Shown here one piece after another: positions 18,087-26,305 of a stretch of 64,000 nucleotides of DNA (position 1 is its first letter; each line of letters starts with the position of its first letter). The DNA is from JAHTBL01 sp038532735 (GTDB lineage: Bacteria > Pseudomonadota > Alphaproteobacteria > Rhodobacterales > Rhodobacteraceae), in the NCBI GenBank assembly GCA_038532735.1, contig JBCBAC010000006.1, forward strand, positions 73,483 to 137,482, read 5' to 3'. The notes beneath the pieces are model-generated. The model worked only from the letters and a program-made list of their open reading frames with translations. It searched no databases and was not told the origin of the DNA. Position numbers and translations under genes: made by a program.

Positions 18087-18374
18087 TGTTTTTCTCCTCG
18101 ATGGGTCTTTTTCCAAGTTGCCTCTTGGTCGGGAGATATCCCCCCACCCTTACGGAAAAATGGCGACCTGTCCGGGGTAAGAACAGGCCGCCAAGAAGGG
18201 GAAGGGGTACGGTTTTGACAATACCCAGCAGGCCCGAAACGGGGTGTGCCTGCTATGGCGATGAGATTGGCAGCGCTTTTCACAGCCGCATAGCGCACGG
18301 TTTTCAAAGCGCTTTTTTGGGCCAAATTGCGCCGATACACGGGGAGGTTGAGCGAATTCATGCCGATTCCAGCC
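18087..18374. other. 288-bp stretch without a supported gene
   Basis: No coding frame here looks real on either strand. The region must hold the promoter of the small lipoprotein gene. An imperfect stem-loop is visible (GGC..CCTGT / ACAGG..GCC, about 18162-18193). I see no tRNA-like fold, riboswitch or clear sigma-70 pair. Confidence 0.5.
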
Positions 18375-18716
18375 TCAAAACAGGTCCGGAAACGCGGCTT
18401 GTGCCCGCTTCACGTCGATTTGTAGAAGGGCCTCGTAGCTTTCCGGATCGAACGGATCCTCCGCCGGAATCACTTCACGCCCGAAAAACCACGACAAACG
18501 GCCCGCATCCAAGTTGCCGCGCTCAAACGGCTGATCGCCAAAATGCGCATAGAGCGACTGCAGAAAGAACGCATCCGCCCGGCGATCCGCAGGTTTGCGA
18601 TCCGCGCGCCGTTCGCGGGACGTCAAAGGCGTCACCCCGCGCGGGTTCGGACGTCGGATGGTGAATTGGAAATCTGTTCCGGGATACCGGCCCGGAAAGC
18701 CGCGATGCTTTAACAT
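18375..18716 (-). CDS. Conserved hypothetical protein
   Basis: 113 residues, basic at the N-terminus (MLKHRGFPGRYPGTDFQFTIRRP), with no signal peptide or membrane segment. The C-terminal half is helical and mixed in charge (LQSLYAHFGDQPFERGNLDAGRL; DPFDPESYEALLQIDVKRAQAAFPDLF). I do not recognise a domain. Codon use is like its neighbours, and I believe similar proteins sit between pccA and pccB in related genomes, but cannot verify that here. Confidence 0.6.
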   Translation of the reverse strand: MLKHRGFPGRYPGTDFQFTIRRPNPRGVTPLTSRERRADRKPADRRADAFFLQSLYAHFGDQPFERGNLDAGRLSWFFGREVIPAEDPFDPESYEALLQIDVKRAQAAFPDLF

Positions 18717-18758
18717 ATCGGCCCCCGATCATGGGCGGGCATCCACGGGCCAAGGGGT

Positions 18759-18782
18759 GGGACGGGCCCTGCGGCCCGCCCC
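18759..18782 (-). terminator. GC-rich hairpin after the 48-residue lipoprotein gene
   Basis: GGGACGGGCC-CTGC-GGCCCGCCCC forms a stem with one mismatch, nine bases after the stop codon on the minus strand. There is no T-run, so termination is only likely. Confidence 0.5.
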
Positions 18783-18791
18783 GAAATTGAA

Positions 18792-18938
18792 TTACTTGAA
18801 TTTGCCGGTGTAGACCGGCTCAGTCGAAATGGGCTCCGGGTCCACAACGACGAATTCTTCTTCAGGCTCATTGCGTGCGCAGGCTGCTGCCAGAACGATG
18901 AGGCCCAGTGCCACAACTGCTTTGATGCTCTTCGACAT
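18792..18938 (-). CDS. 48-residue lipoprotein
   Basis: Reading the minus strand from ATG 18936-18938 gives MSKSIKAVVALGLIVLAAAC, then an acidic mature segment (ARNEPEEEFVVVDPEP, then ISTEPVYTGKFK). The hydrophobic stretch ending in LAAAC is a lipoprotein signal, with acylation at Cys20. AGGAG is found six bases upstream of the ATG, and a hairpin follows the stop, so it has a full gene architecture despite its size. Function unknown; it is probably anchored in the envelope. It lies between pccB and pccA, like the glycine-zipper lipoprotein. Confidence 0.8.
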   Translation of the reverse strand: MSKSIKAVVALGLIVLAAACARNEPEEEFVVVDPEPISTEPVYTGKFK

Positions 18939-19149
18939 CTGTCTCTCCTATTGTTTTCCTCGTAGAAAAGAGGGCCGAAAAGCCCCCCACTCCACACCAA
19001 GGTCCAGGCCGCTTGGGTGCAACCTGACGCTAAGATACGTAAATCGCGGCGAAAAAGATATCCACAAGTCCGGCTTGGGCGGTTTTGTGGCGTGATTGCA
19101 TCATTCAAGCGGCAAGCCCCCGCGTATGTCGCAAGATATAGTGCCGCCA

Positions 19150-19641
19150 TCAGAACTGATCCCAGATACAGGTCTCACCATCTACGGTGAACGCCTCGAA
19201 CAGCTGGGTGGCGTCGGCGTCTGCCACGCCAAATTCCGTCTCGCGATCCGACAACGAGATGACGATGCGGGCTGGCTCAAAGCCGCCCTCCCGCAGCACC
19301 GGCAACGCATGGTCTTCGCACAAGGTCACGAAGTCCTCTGCCACATCGTCATAGACCAGATTGCCGGTCTCGCGCGAGATCGCAGGCATCACATAGCGCG
19401 CCCGAAAGACCACATCCTCCGGGTCAGTCTGATCGTTCAGAATTTCCAAGATGTAGACCACCGCGTTTGACGGCACGCCCGGCACATTGTCTGAAAAAGT
19501 CGCCGCTGAAGCGGGAAAGGCAGAGAGCGCAAATGCGAGTCCAAATGCGCAGCCCCGACCCCCTAAAAGGGTCCTCCCGATCGGGGCCGCGACGCCACTC
19601 AATGGGGCGTGTTGGAATCTCTGTGCCACTATCTGAACCAT
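19150..19641 (-). CDS. Exported protein resembling DUF6497
   Basis: Up to 163 residues. A hydrophobic export segment (GCAFGLAFALSAFPASA) lies at about 31-47, so the true start may be internal to the frame given. The mature part contains VVYILEILNDQTDPEDVVFRARYV, then DFVTLCEDHALPVL, RIVISLSDRETEFGVADADATQLFEAF and a terminal CIWDQF. From memory this pattern is the DUF6497 family of Rhodobacteraceae. Two cysteines could form a disulfide. No enzymatic motif is visible. It lies 57 bases downstream of pccB on the same strand. Confidence 0.72.
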   Translation of the reverse strand: MVQIVAQRFQHAPLSGVAAPIGRTLLGGRGCAFGLAFALSAFPASAATFSDNVPGVPSNAVVYILEILNDQTDPEDVVFRARYVMPAISRETGNLVYDDVAEDFVTLCEDHALPVLREGGFEPARIVISLSDRETEFGVADADATQLFEAFTVDGETCIWDQF

Positions 19642-19698
19642 GAGAAGTGCATGACCTGCAAGGGATTTTTCGGATCAATTACGCCGCAACGCAGCAAT

Positions 19699-21231
19699 TC
19701 AAAGCGGGATGTTGTCGTGTTTCTTCCACGGCACATGCACCTGCTTGTTGCGCAGCGATGCAAAGGCCCGACACACGCGCTTGCGTGTCGTCGCAGGCGC
19801 GATCACCTCGTCCACGAAACCGCGCTCTGCAGCGACGAAGGGGTTCGCGAACCGCTCTTCATAATCCGCCGTGCGCTGCGCGATCTTGTCGGCATCGCCC
19901 AGTTCCGAGCGATAGAGGATCTCCGTCGCGCCCTTGGCACCCATCACGGCCACCTCAGCCGTGGGCCAAGCGTAGTTGAAATCGCCCCGCAAATGCTTGG
20001 ACGACATCACCACATACGCGCCGCCATAGGCCTTGCGCGTGATCACCGTGACCTTCGGAACGGTCGCCTCGCCATACGCATAAAGCAGCTTCGCGCCGTG
20101 CTTGATGACGCCTGCATATTCCTGGCTCGTCCCCGGCAGGAAGCCTGGCACATCCACCAGCGTCAGGAGCGGAATTTCAAACGCATCGCAGAAGCGCACG
20201 AACCGCGCAGCCTTGCGTGAGCTGTCGATATCCAGACACCCCGCCAGCACCATCGGCTGGTTGGCCACGACACCCACAGTCTGACCCTCAAGGCGCACAA
20301 ATCCTGTGATGATATTCTTCGCGAAATCTTCCTGAATCTCGTAGAAATCGCCCTCATCAGCCAATTTCAGGATCAGTTCTTTCATATCATACGGCGTGTT
20401 CGGATTGTCCGGCACCAGCGTATCAAGGCTCTCGTCAATCCGGTCGGGCGCATCAAAGAACGGCCGCACCGGCGCTTTTGAGCGGTTGTTCTGCGGCAGG
20501 AAATCGACCAGACGGCGGACCTCGGCCAGCGCCTCCACGTCGTTTTCAAACGCGCCATCCGCGACAGAGGATTTCTTGGTATGCGTGCCAGCACCACCCA
20601 GCTCTTCTGCGGTGACAACCTCGTTCGTGACGGTCTTCACCACGTCGGGGCCGGTGACGAACATGTAAGAGCTGTCTTTCACCATGAAGATGAAATCCGT
20701 CATGGCGGGCGAGTAAACGGCACCACCTGCACAAGGGCCCATGATCAGGCTGATCTGCGGCACCACGCCCGAGGCGCGGATGTTGCGCTCGAACACCTCA
20801 CCGTAGCCAGCGAGTGAATCGACACCCTCCTGAATACGTGCCCCGCCCGAGTCGTTGATCCCGATGACCGGCGCGCCGTTTTGCACCGCCATATCCATGA
20901 TCTTGCAGATCTTCTGCGCATGGGTGGCCGAGACCGAGCCGCCCAGCACCGTGAAGTCCTGACTGAACACGTAAACCAGACGCCCGTTGATCGTGCCCCA
21001 GCCGGTCACAACGCCATCGCCCGAGGGCCGCGTTTCCTCCATGCCGAAATCGGTGCAGCGATGGGCGACAAACATGTCGAACTCTTCAAAAGAGCCGTCA
21101 TCGAGCAACAGTTCCACCCGCTCCCGTGCGGTCAGCTTGCCTTTGGCGTGCTGCGAAGAGACGCGCTTTTCACCGCCCCCCATCCGTGCCGTTTCGCGGC
21201 GGGTTTCGAGCTGTTGCACGATGTCTTTCAT
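19699..21231 (-). CDS. pccB: Propionyl-CoA carboxylase beta subunit
   Basis: 510 residues, the usual PccB length. The N-terminus MKDIVQQLETRRETARMGGG and the acyl-CoA carboxyltransferase signatures are clear: GGSVSATHAQKICKIMD, GINDSGGARIQEGVDSLAGYGEVF, MGPCAGGAVYSPAMTDF and the second-half loop DVPGFLPGTSQEYAG. It transfers CO2 from biotin on PccA to propionyl-CoA. The ATG at 21231 is chosen over a longer frame because AGGGGA precedes it and homologues start there. The upstream region has two PccR-like boxes. Confidence 0.96.
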   Translation of the reverse strand: MKDIVQQLETRRETARMGGGEKRVSSQHAKGKLTARERVELLLDDGSFEEFDMFVAHRCTDFGMEETRPSGDGVVTGWGTINGRLVYVFSQDFTVLGGSVSATHAQKICKIMDMAVQNGAPVIGINDSGGARIQEGVDSLAGYGEVFERNIRASGVVPQISLIMGPCAGGAVYSPAMTDFIFMVKDSSYMFVTGPDVVKTVTNEVVTAEELGGAGTHTKKSSVADGAFENDVEALAEVRRLVDFLPQNNRSKAPVRPFFDAPDRIDESLDTLVPDNPNTPYDMKELILKLADEGDFYEIQEDFAKNIITGFVRLEGQTVGVVANQPMVLAGCLDIDSSRKAARFVRFCDAFEIPLLTLVDVPGFLPGTSQEYAGVIKHGAKLLYAYGEATVPKVTVITRKAYGGAYVVMSSKHLRGDFNYAWPTAEVAVMGAKGATEILYRSELGDADKIAQRTADYEERFANPFVAAERGFVDEVIAPATTRKRVCRAFASLRNKQVHVPWKKHDNIPL

Positions 21232-21296
21232 AGTGATCCCCTTAATGGCTTTGCTGCGTTCTATCGAAACGGCGCTGGCGGACAAAGGGCAAAGTA

Positions 21297-21354
21297 GCAA
21301 ATTTGCAAAATTCGCAAATCGCAGCATTCAATAATTGCAAATTTGAAAAATTCG
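21297..21354. promoter_or_regulatory. Two PccR-type boxes upstream of pccB
   Basis: GCAAATTTGCAAAATTCG (21297-21314) and GCAAATTTGAAAAATTCG (21337-21354) are 17/18 identical and start exactly 40 bp apart; the first contains TTTGCAAA, the core reported for PccR in Rhodobacter sphaeroides. They lie 66-123 bases before the pccB start, in an AT-rich island between pccB and the divergent transporter gene. Confidence 0.75.
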
Positions 21355-21403
21355 GGCGGTTCCTTTAGTAAAAATCTGCCTCGCGATTAACCAGAGGTCA
21401 ATC

Positions 21404-21421
21404 TGTTCCCCATGGGGAACA
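21404..21421. promoter_or_regulatory. 18-bp perfect palindrome before the Bcr/CflA gene
   Basis: TGTTCCCCATGGGGAACA is a perfect palindrome ending four bases before the GTG start at 21426. It contains the only Shine-Dalgarno-like sequence (GGGGAA). It could be a repressor operator, or fold in RNA to hide the ribosome binding site. Confidence 0.6.
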
Positions 21422-21425
21422 CGGC

Positions 21426-22676
21426 GTGGACAGTACGGCCGCAGCGACCTACAACCTCAGCATGACGACACGCGCCAAGGTGCGGTTCTTGGACCCGGCC
21501 TCCCCTCCGCATATTGCGACTCTGATCTTACTTGCTGGGCTCTCGGCACTGTCGATGAACGTGTTCCTGCCGTCGCTCCCGACCATGACCGCCTATTTCG
21601 AGACCGACCCGCGGATCATGCAATTGGCGGTCGCTCTTTATCTGGGCGTCAACGCCGTGCTGCAACTCATCGTCGGCCCTCTGTCGGATCGCTACGGACG
21701 GCGCCCCGTGATCCTGTGGGGCACAGTGCTTTTCATCCTCGCCACCATCGGCTGCCTGATCGCCAATACGGTCGAGATGTTCTTGCTCTTCCGCATGTTC
21801 CAGGCCGTGATTGTCGTTGGCATGGTTCTGTCCCGCGCCATCGTGCGCGACATCGTCCCACAGGCCGAAGCGGCCTCCATGATCGGGTATGTGACGATGG
21901 GCATGGCACTGGTCCCGATGATCGGCCCCGCCATCGGCGGCGTGCTGGACGAGGTGTTCGGCTGGCGCGCCAATTTCTGGATGCTGCTCATCGGCGGGGT
22001 TGCCCTTTGGCTGCTGGCCTACCGCGATCTGGGTGAAACGGCGATGACCCGCCCCACCAGCTTCGGCGCGCAATTCAGCGAATACCCCGAGCTTCTGACC
22101 TCCCGCCGCTTTTGGGGCTATTGCGCCGCCGCCGCCCTCGCCTCCGGCGCGTTCTTTGCCTATCTGGGCGGCGCACCCTTCGTCGGGTCCGAGGTTTTCG
22201 GCCTCTCCCCCGCGGTTCTCGGCGTCTATTTCGGCGCGCCTGCCGTGGGATACATGCTGGGCAATTATATCTCCGGGCGCTTTTCGGTGCGCTTCGGCAT
22301 CAATCAAATGGTGCTTTGGGGCACAATTATCTCTGCCGCAGGGCTGGGCGTGTCTCTGATCCTGTTCCTCTTGGGCCTCAAAACGGCAGAGGTTTTCTTT
22401 TCCTTCATGACATTCGTGGGCATCGGCAACGGCATGGTGCTGCCCAACGCCACATCCGGCATGCTGTCGGTACGCCCGCATCTGGCAGGCACAGCATCCG
22501 GCCTTGGCGGGGCGATCATGATCGGCGGCGGCGCCATCCTGTCCGCCTTTGCAGGCGCGATGCTGACACCTGGCACTGGCGCGCTACCACTGGTCTGGAT
22601 CATGTTCATCACCTCCGTGCTGTCCATCGGCGCGATCCTTTATACGATCCGCCGCGACGCACAGGTTTGCCAGTAG
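21426..22676 (+). CDS. Bcr/CflA family drug-efflux MFS transporter
   Basis: 416 residues with twelve hydrophobic helices. ALSMNVFLPSLPTM and VGPLSDRYGRRPVILWG (MFS motif A between helices 2 and 3) are typical of the Bcr/CflA drug:H+ antiporters, which export bicyclomycin, chloramphenicol or other small molecules. The GTG start at 21426 has GGGGAA upstream; ATG at 21462 is an alternative without a visible ribosome binding site. It sits between pccB and pccR, so export of an organic acid or by-product of propionate metabolism is a possibility but not shown. Confidence 0.87.
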   Translation: MDSTAAATYNLSMTTRAKVRFLDPASPPHIATLILLAGLSALSMNVFLPSLPTMTAYFETDPRIMQLAVALYLGVNAVLQLIVGPLSDRYGRRPVILWGTVLFILATIGCLIANTVEMFLLFRMFQAVIVVGMVLSRAIVRDIVPQAEAASMIGYVTMGMALVPMIGPAIGGVLDEVFGWRANFWMLLIGGVALWLLAYRDLGETAMTRPTSFGAQFSEYPELLTSRRFWGYCAAAALASGAFFAYLGGAPFVGSEVFGLSPAVLGVYFGAPAVGYMLGNYISGRFSVRFGINQMVLWGTIISAAGLGVSLILFLLGLKTAEVFFSFMTFVGIGNGMVLPNATSGMLSVRPHLAGTASGLGGAIMIGGGAILSAFAGAMLTPGTGALPLVWIMFITSVLSIGAILYTIRRDAQVCQ

Positions 22677-22716
22677 GCTTTGCAAAGGCTAGAAGCGTGC
22701 CAGCAAACTTGCGAAG
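22665..22716. promoter_or_regulatory. PccR-type boxes upstream of pccR
   Basis: GTTTGCCAG (22665-22673), CTTTGCAAAG (22678-22687, perfect palindrome) and ACTTGCGAAG (22707-22716) lie within 61 bases of the pccR ATG. They share the TTTGC core with the boxes before pccB, suggesting autoregulation. Confidence 0.6.
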
Positions 22717-22725
22717 GTAGCTGAG

Positions 22726-24117
22726 ATGGCGACCCAAAAACTTTATGCAGGCGTGAAGCTACGCGAGATTAGAACGCGTCATGGCCTGACCCAGAAGGCC
22801 TTTGCGGAGAAGCTGGACGTCTCGCTACCGTATCTCAACCAGATGGAGAACAACAACCGACCGGTTTCTGCCGGGGTGGTTCTGGCGCTGGCGCATAGCT
22901 TTGATTTCGACCTCAGCGAACTTAGCGTTGGCGAAGCAGAGCGGGTCGTGTCAGATATGCGCGAAGCGCTGGCCGATCCGCTTTTCAGCGACACACCGCC
23001 TTTGGCTGATCTGCAACTCGCCGCTTCCAACGCCCCTGCCCTGAGCCGCGCGTTTCTGGACCTGCACCGCGCCTACCGCGACGCCCATGAACGCCTTGCC
23101 TCCCTTGACGAAGCGCTAGGGCGCGCCGACGCGCCGCGCGCGGCCTCCCCTTGGGAAGAGGTGCGCGATTTCTTTCATTATTGCGACAATTACATCGACG
23201 CCGTGGACCGCGCGGCAGAGCGGTTCGTGACCGGGGGCGATCCAGAGGCCCGCGCGCGCGCGCTGCTCTCCGAGCATGGCATCACCGTCGAGATTGCTGG
23301 CGAAAACGCGCCCCTTCGTGGATTCGATCGCGACAGCAAGACCCTGATCCTGTCGGCCCGCGCCCATGCCGCGACGCGGCGTTTTCAAATGCTGCATCAG
23401 GTCGCTTTGCTGATTCAGGGCCAGCTTCTGGATGCCACGCTTGATCTCGCGCGCTTCCAAACGGTTGAGGCCCGCGCCATCGCACGCATCGGGCTTGCCA
23501 ACTACTTTGCCGGAGCCGCGCTGCTTCCGTATTCAGCGTTTCTCGCGGCCGCCCAAAGCACGCGGCACGATCTGGAGCAGCTATCCGACCGGTTCGGCGC
23601 CTCCATCGAACAAGTGGCGCACCGGCTGTCCACCTTGCAGCGCCCCGGCGCGAAAGGCGTGCCGTTCTTCTTTGTCCGCGTCGATCAAGCCGGCACAATC
23701 ACGAAACGCCACTCCGCCACGCGGCTGCAATTCGCGCGCTTTGGCGGCGCGTGCCCGCTTTGGAATGTGCACCGCGCGTTTGAAACACCTGGACGGTTCT
23801 TGCGGCAACTGGCCGAAACCCCGGACGGCGCGCGTTATTTCTGTCTCGCGCGCGATGTGCAGAAATCCGGTGGCACCTATAAAGCGCCGGTGCGCCGCTA
23901 CGCCATTGGTCTGGGTTGCGAATTGCGGCATGCATCTGATCTTGTGTATTCGGACGGTCTGGATCTCGACAATGATGTGGCGTTCGAACCGATTGGCATC
24001 TCGTGCCGGATTTGCGAACGCAAAGGGTGTCATCAACGCTCGGTCCCGCCTTTGGAGAAGCATTTGCGCTTTGACCCGGACCATAGAGGGTTATTACCCT
24101 ACGAAATTGACGGCTAG
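22726..24117 (+). CDS. pccR: Short-chain acyl-CoA responsive regulator PccR
   Basis: 463 residues of the ScfR family. An N-terminal XRE helix-turn-helix (about 10-65; LREIRTRHGLTQKAFAEKLDV, then YLNQMENNNRPVS) is followed by an IrrE-like/DUF2083 region. The C-terminal domain carries a cysteine cluster CRICERKGC (Cys427, 430, 435) and ends in HRGLLPYEI. Family members (RamB, PrpC-region regulators, PccR) sense acyl-CoAs; PccR of Rhodobacter sphaeroides activates pccB. The location near pccB and the TTTGCAAA boxes at both promoters fit this. coxG follows 15 bases downstream. Confidence 0.9.
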   Translation: MATQKLYAGVKLREIRTRHGLTQKAFAEKLDVSLPYLNQMENNNRPVSAGVVLALAHSFDFDLSELSVGEAERVVSDMREALADPLFSDTPPLADLQLAASNAPALSRAFLDLHRAYRDAHERLASLDEALGRADAPRAASPWEEVRDFFHYCDNYIDAVDRAAERFVTGGDPEARARALLSEHGITVEIAGENAPLRGFDRDSKTLILSARAHAATRRFQMLHQVALLIQGQLLDATLDLARFQTVEARAIARIGLANYFAGAALLPYSAFLAAAQSTRHDLEQLSDRFGASIEQVAHRLSTLQRPGAKGVPFFFVRVDQAGTITKRHSATRLQFARFGGACPLWNVHRAFETPGRFLRQLAETPDGARYFCLARDVQKSGGTYKAPVRRYAIGLGCELRHASDLVYSDGLDLDNDVAFEPIGISCRICERKGCHQRSVPPLEKHLRFDPDHRGLLPYEIDG

Positions 24118-24132
24118 CTGAGGAGTTTACCC

Positions 24133-24597
24133 ATGGAAATGTCCGGAACCCGCGTGATTGCCGCAGATCGAGAAACGGTCTGGGCGGCGTTGAATTCAGC
24201 GGACGTGCTGAAAGCCTGCATCCCCGGCTGCACGGAGTTAAGCGGCAGCCCGGAAGACGGCTTTGACGCGGTCGTCACACAAAAAGTGGGCCCGGTGAAA
24301 GCCACGTTCAAAGGGGCAGTGACGCTGTCGGATGTGGTCCATCCCGAGAGCTACCGGATCAGCGGCGAGGGCAAAGGCGGCGTTGCCGGTTTTGCGAAAG
24401 GCGGGGCGTCGGTCGTGCTGAACGATGTCCCCGAGGGGACGGAGCTGGTCTATGACGTGGATGCCAAGGTCGGCGGCAAGATTGCGCAGCTTGGCAATCG
24501 GATCATCAACGGGTTTGCGACGAAGATGGCGAATGCATTCTTCGACAATTTCCAGGCGCATGTGCAAGGCGATGATGCGGAGGCCGAAACCGCCTGA
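24133..24597 (+). CDS. CoxG-like SRPBCC protein
   Basis: 154 residues of the CO dehydrogenase subunit G family (SRPBCC fold). The typical N-terminus MEMSGTRVIAADRETVWAALNSADVLKACIPGC and the segment VGPVKATFKGAVTLSD are evident. CoxG proteins assist membrane recruitment or maturation of CoxL-type molybdoenzymes. GAGGAG precedes the ATG and the gene follows pccR by 15 bases, so it is likely in the same transcript. No CoxLMS genes are adjacent; an orphan CoxL-like gene is 25 kb away in this window. Confidence 0.85.
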   Translation: MEMSGTRVIAADRETVWAALNSADVLKACIPGCTELSGSPEDGFDAVVTQKVGPVKATFKGAVTLSDVVHPESYRISGEGKGGVAGFAKGGASVVLNDVPEGTELVYDVDAKVGGKIAQLGNRIINGFATKMANAFFDNFQAHVQGDDAEAETA

Positions 24598-24709
24598 CGG
24601 CGGTGCCTTCGGCGAGGATATTTGATCAAAGGTGAAAACAAGGGCCAGTAAGGACTTTGACACCCGAGGAGCGTTGTCTGCAAGCGGGCACGTTAACCTT
24701 AGTATCTGC

Positions 24710-25588
24710 TTAATGCAGCACGTCTCGGGCGGCTTTTCGAACGTTATCCGTCAGGGATTTCAAAGGCTTGGCTGTGATGCGGCTGATCTGCCAGTAAAGC
24801 GGCGTCTCGAACGGCGTGTCTGTGACGACCTCGACCAAGTCGCCACTTTTCAGAAGATCATGGACCAGTGGTTCGGGATTCATACCCCAACCAAGGCGCA
24901 GCAAGGCGGCGGTCACAAAACCCACGGTGCTGGGCAACAGATGGGTCGGGAGGGCGACGCGTTTGCCTAGGTGTTGGGCGGCCCAATCCTGCTGCAGACG
25001 GTCCCGACGCGAGTAGGTCAGCGCGGGGGCTGTGCGCAGGCTTTTCTCGGTCACGCCCTCTGAGAAGTGGCGCGCCATGTAGGCCGGGCTCGCAGTCGCG
25101 CGGTAGCGAAGCGCGCCCAGCGGAACACTGTCGCATCCTTGGATCGGATCAGCGCGGCTTGTGATTGCGGCGGCGACATCGCCTTGACGCAACCAGCGCG
25201 CGGAATGGTCCTGATCGTCGACGACCAGATCGAAAAGCAGCCCCTCGCATTTGGCAAGCGCTGGCAGCACCCATGTATCGAGGCTGTCGGCATTGACTGC
25301 GATGCGCACGGGGGCGGACTGTGCCTCAGACAAGGCCATGTCGCGGGCAAGCTGCTGTTCCAGAAGGGAAACTTCATCCGCGTGGCGGATCAACCGGGCA
25401 CCGGCGGCGGTCGGCAGGCTTGGCGTTCCGCGTTCAATCAGCACTGTGCCGACGCGATCTTCGAGGGTTTTGATCCGTTGCGAGACCGCCGATTGCGTGA
25501 TTGAGAGTTGCGCCGCCGCCAGCTCGAAACTGCCGCAGCGGGCCACAGCGCTGAGGGTCATAAGAAGGACCGGATCATACATAAGCAT
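24710..25588 (-). CDS. argP: LysR-type regulator ArgP
   Basis: 292 residues. The HTH is LSAVARCGSFELAAAQLSITQSAVSQRIKTLEDRVG (about 12-47), nearly identical in pattern to E. coli ArgP (IciA), and a periplasmic-binding-like effector domain follows. ArgP activates argO in response to arginine and is antagonised by lysine. It is divergent from a LysE-type exporter gene with 79 bases between, the standard regulator-exporter pair. The start may be ATG 25588 or ATG 25582; neither has a clear ribosome binding site. Confidence 0.9.
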   Translation of the reverse strand: MLMYDPVLLMTLSAVARCGSFELAAAQLSITQSAVSQRIKTLEDRVGTVLIERGTPSLPTAAGARLIRHADEVSLLEQQLARDMALSEAQSAPVRIAVNADSLDTWVLPALAKCEGLLFDLVVDDQDHSARWLRQGDVAAAITSRADPIQGCDSVPLGALRYRATASPAYMARHFSEGVTEKSLRTAPALTYSRRDRLQQDWAAQHLGKRVALPTHLLPSTVGFVTAALLRLGWGMNPEPLVHDLLKSGDLVEVVTDTPFETPLYWQISRITAKPLKSLTDNVRKAARDVLH

Positions 25589-25592
25589 TACT

Positions 25593-25622
25593 TATAATAG
25601 ATTAGGAACATTCTCTAGATTA
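25593..25622 (+). promoter_or_regulatory. Candidate argO promoter and ArgP site
   Basis: TATAAT at 25593-25598 is a perfect -10 element pointing to argO, without a good -35, as expected for an activated promoter. TAGATTA occurs twice, at 25598-25604 and 25616-25622, 18 bp apart; this may be part of the ArgP-binding region. Confidence 0.4.
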
Positions 25623-25667
25623 ATGTTTTAGCGCGCGATAACCCTCTGACGAAACACGGAGTTTCTT

Positions 25668-26267
25668 ATGAGCACAGCTTATTTCGCTGGTTTCTTCCTT
25701 GGGTTATCCCTGATCCTTGCCATCGGCGCGCAAAACGCTTTCCTACTGCGTCAGGGCCTGCGGCGCGAGCATGTCTTGCCGCTGGTTCTAACCTGCGGGA
25801 TCAGCGATGCGATCCTGATTGCCGTTGGCGTCAGCAGTTTTGGTGCGATGTCGAAAGCGGCCCCTTGGATCGGCGCGGTGTTCCTCTATGGGGGCGTCGC
25901 GTTCCTGCTGGTTTATGGCGCGATGAGCTTTCTGCGGGCCCGCAAAGGAGGCGAAGCCTTGCGCCCGAGCACGGAGAGCGCGGGGTCGGTCTGGGCCGCT
26001 GTGGGCACCTGCCTCGCGATCACGTGGCTTAACCCGCATGTCTATCTGGACACGGTGGTGATGCTCGGCTCGATCTCGGCGCAATATGACAGCCGTTTGG
26101 GGTTTGCTCTGGGGGGCATGTCGGCCTCGTTCGTGTTCTTCTTCGCTCTGGGCTATGGCGCGCGGCTTCTGGCGCCGGTTTTCGCGAACCCGCGCGCCTG
26201 GCAAGTCCTTGAAATCGTTATCGGTTGCGTGATGTGGGCGATTGCCGGGAAACTGCTGCTCAGCTAG
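25668..26267 (+). CDS. argO: LysE/ArgO family amino-acid exporter
   Basis: 199 residues with six hydrophobic helices. FFLGLSLILAIGAQNAFLLRQGLRREHVLPLVLTCGISDA is the LysE/ArgO signature and LNPHVYLDTVVMLG the second conserved loop. It exports basic amino acids (arginine, lysine or canavanine) across the inner membrane. GGAG precedes the ATG. Divergent argP provides regulation. The downstream EamA gene begins 38 bases later and may be co-transcribed. Confidence 0.92.
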   Translation: MSTAYFAGFFLGLSLILAIGAQNAFLLRQGLRREHVLPLVLTCGISDAILIAVGVSSFGAMSKAAPWIGAVFLYGGVAFLLVYGAMSFLRARKGGEALRPSTESAGSVWAAVGTCLAITWLNPHVYLDTVVMLGSISAQYDSRLGFALGGMSASFVFFFALGYGARLLAPVFANPRAWQVLEIVIGCVMWAIAGKLLLS

Positions 26268-26305
26268 GGCTTGCGCGCCCGCGCGCTTTGCGGTCAGGTC
26301 GCGAT

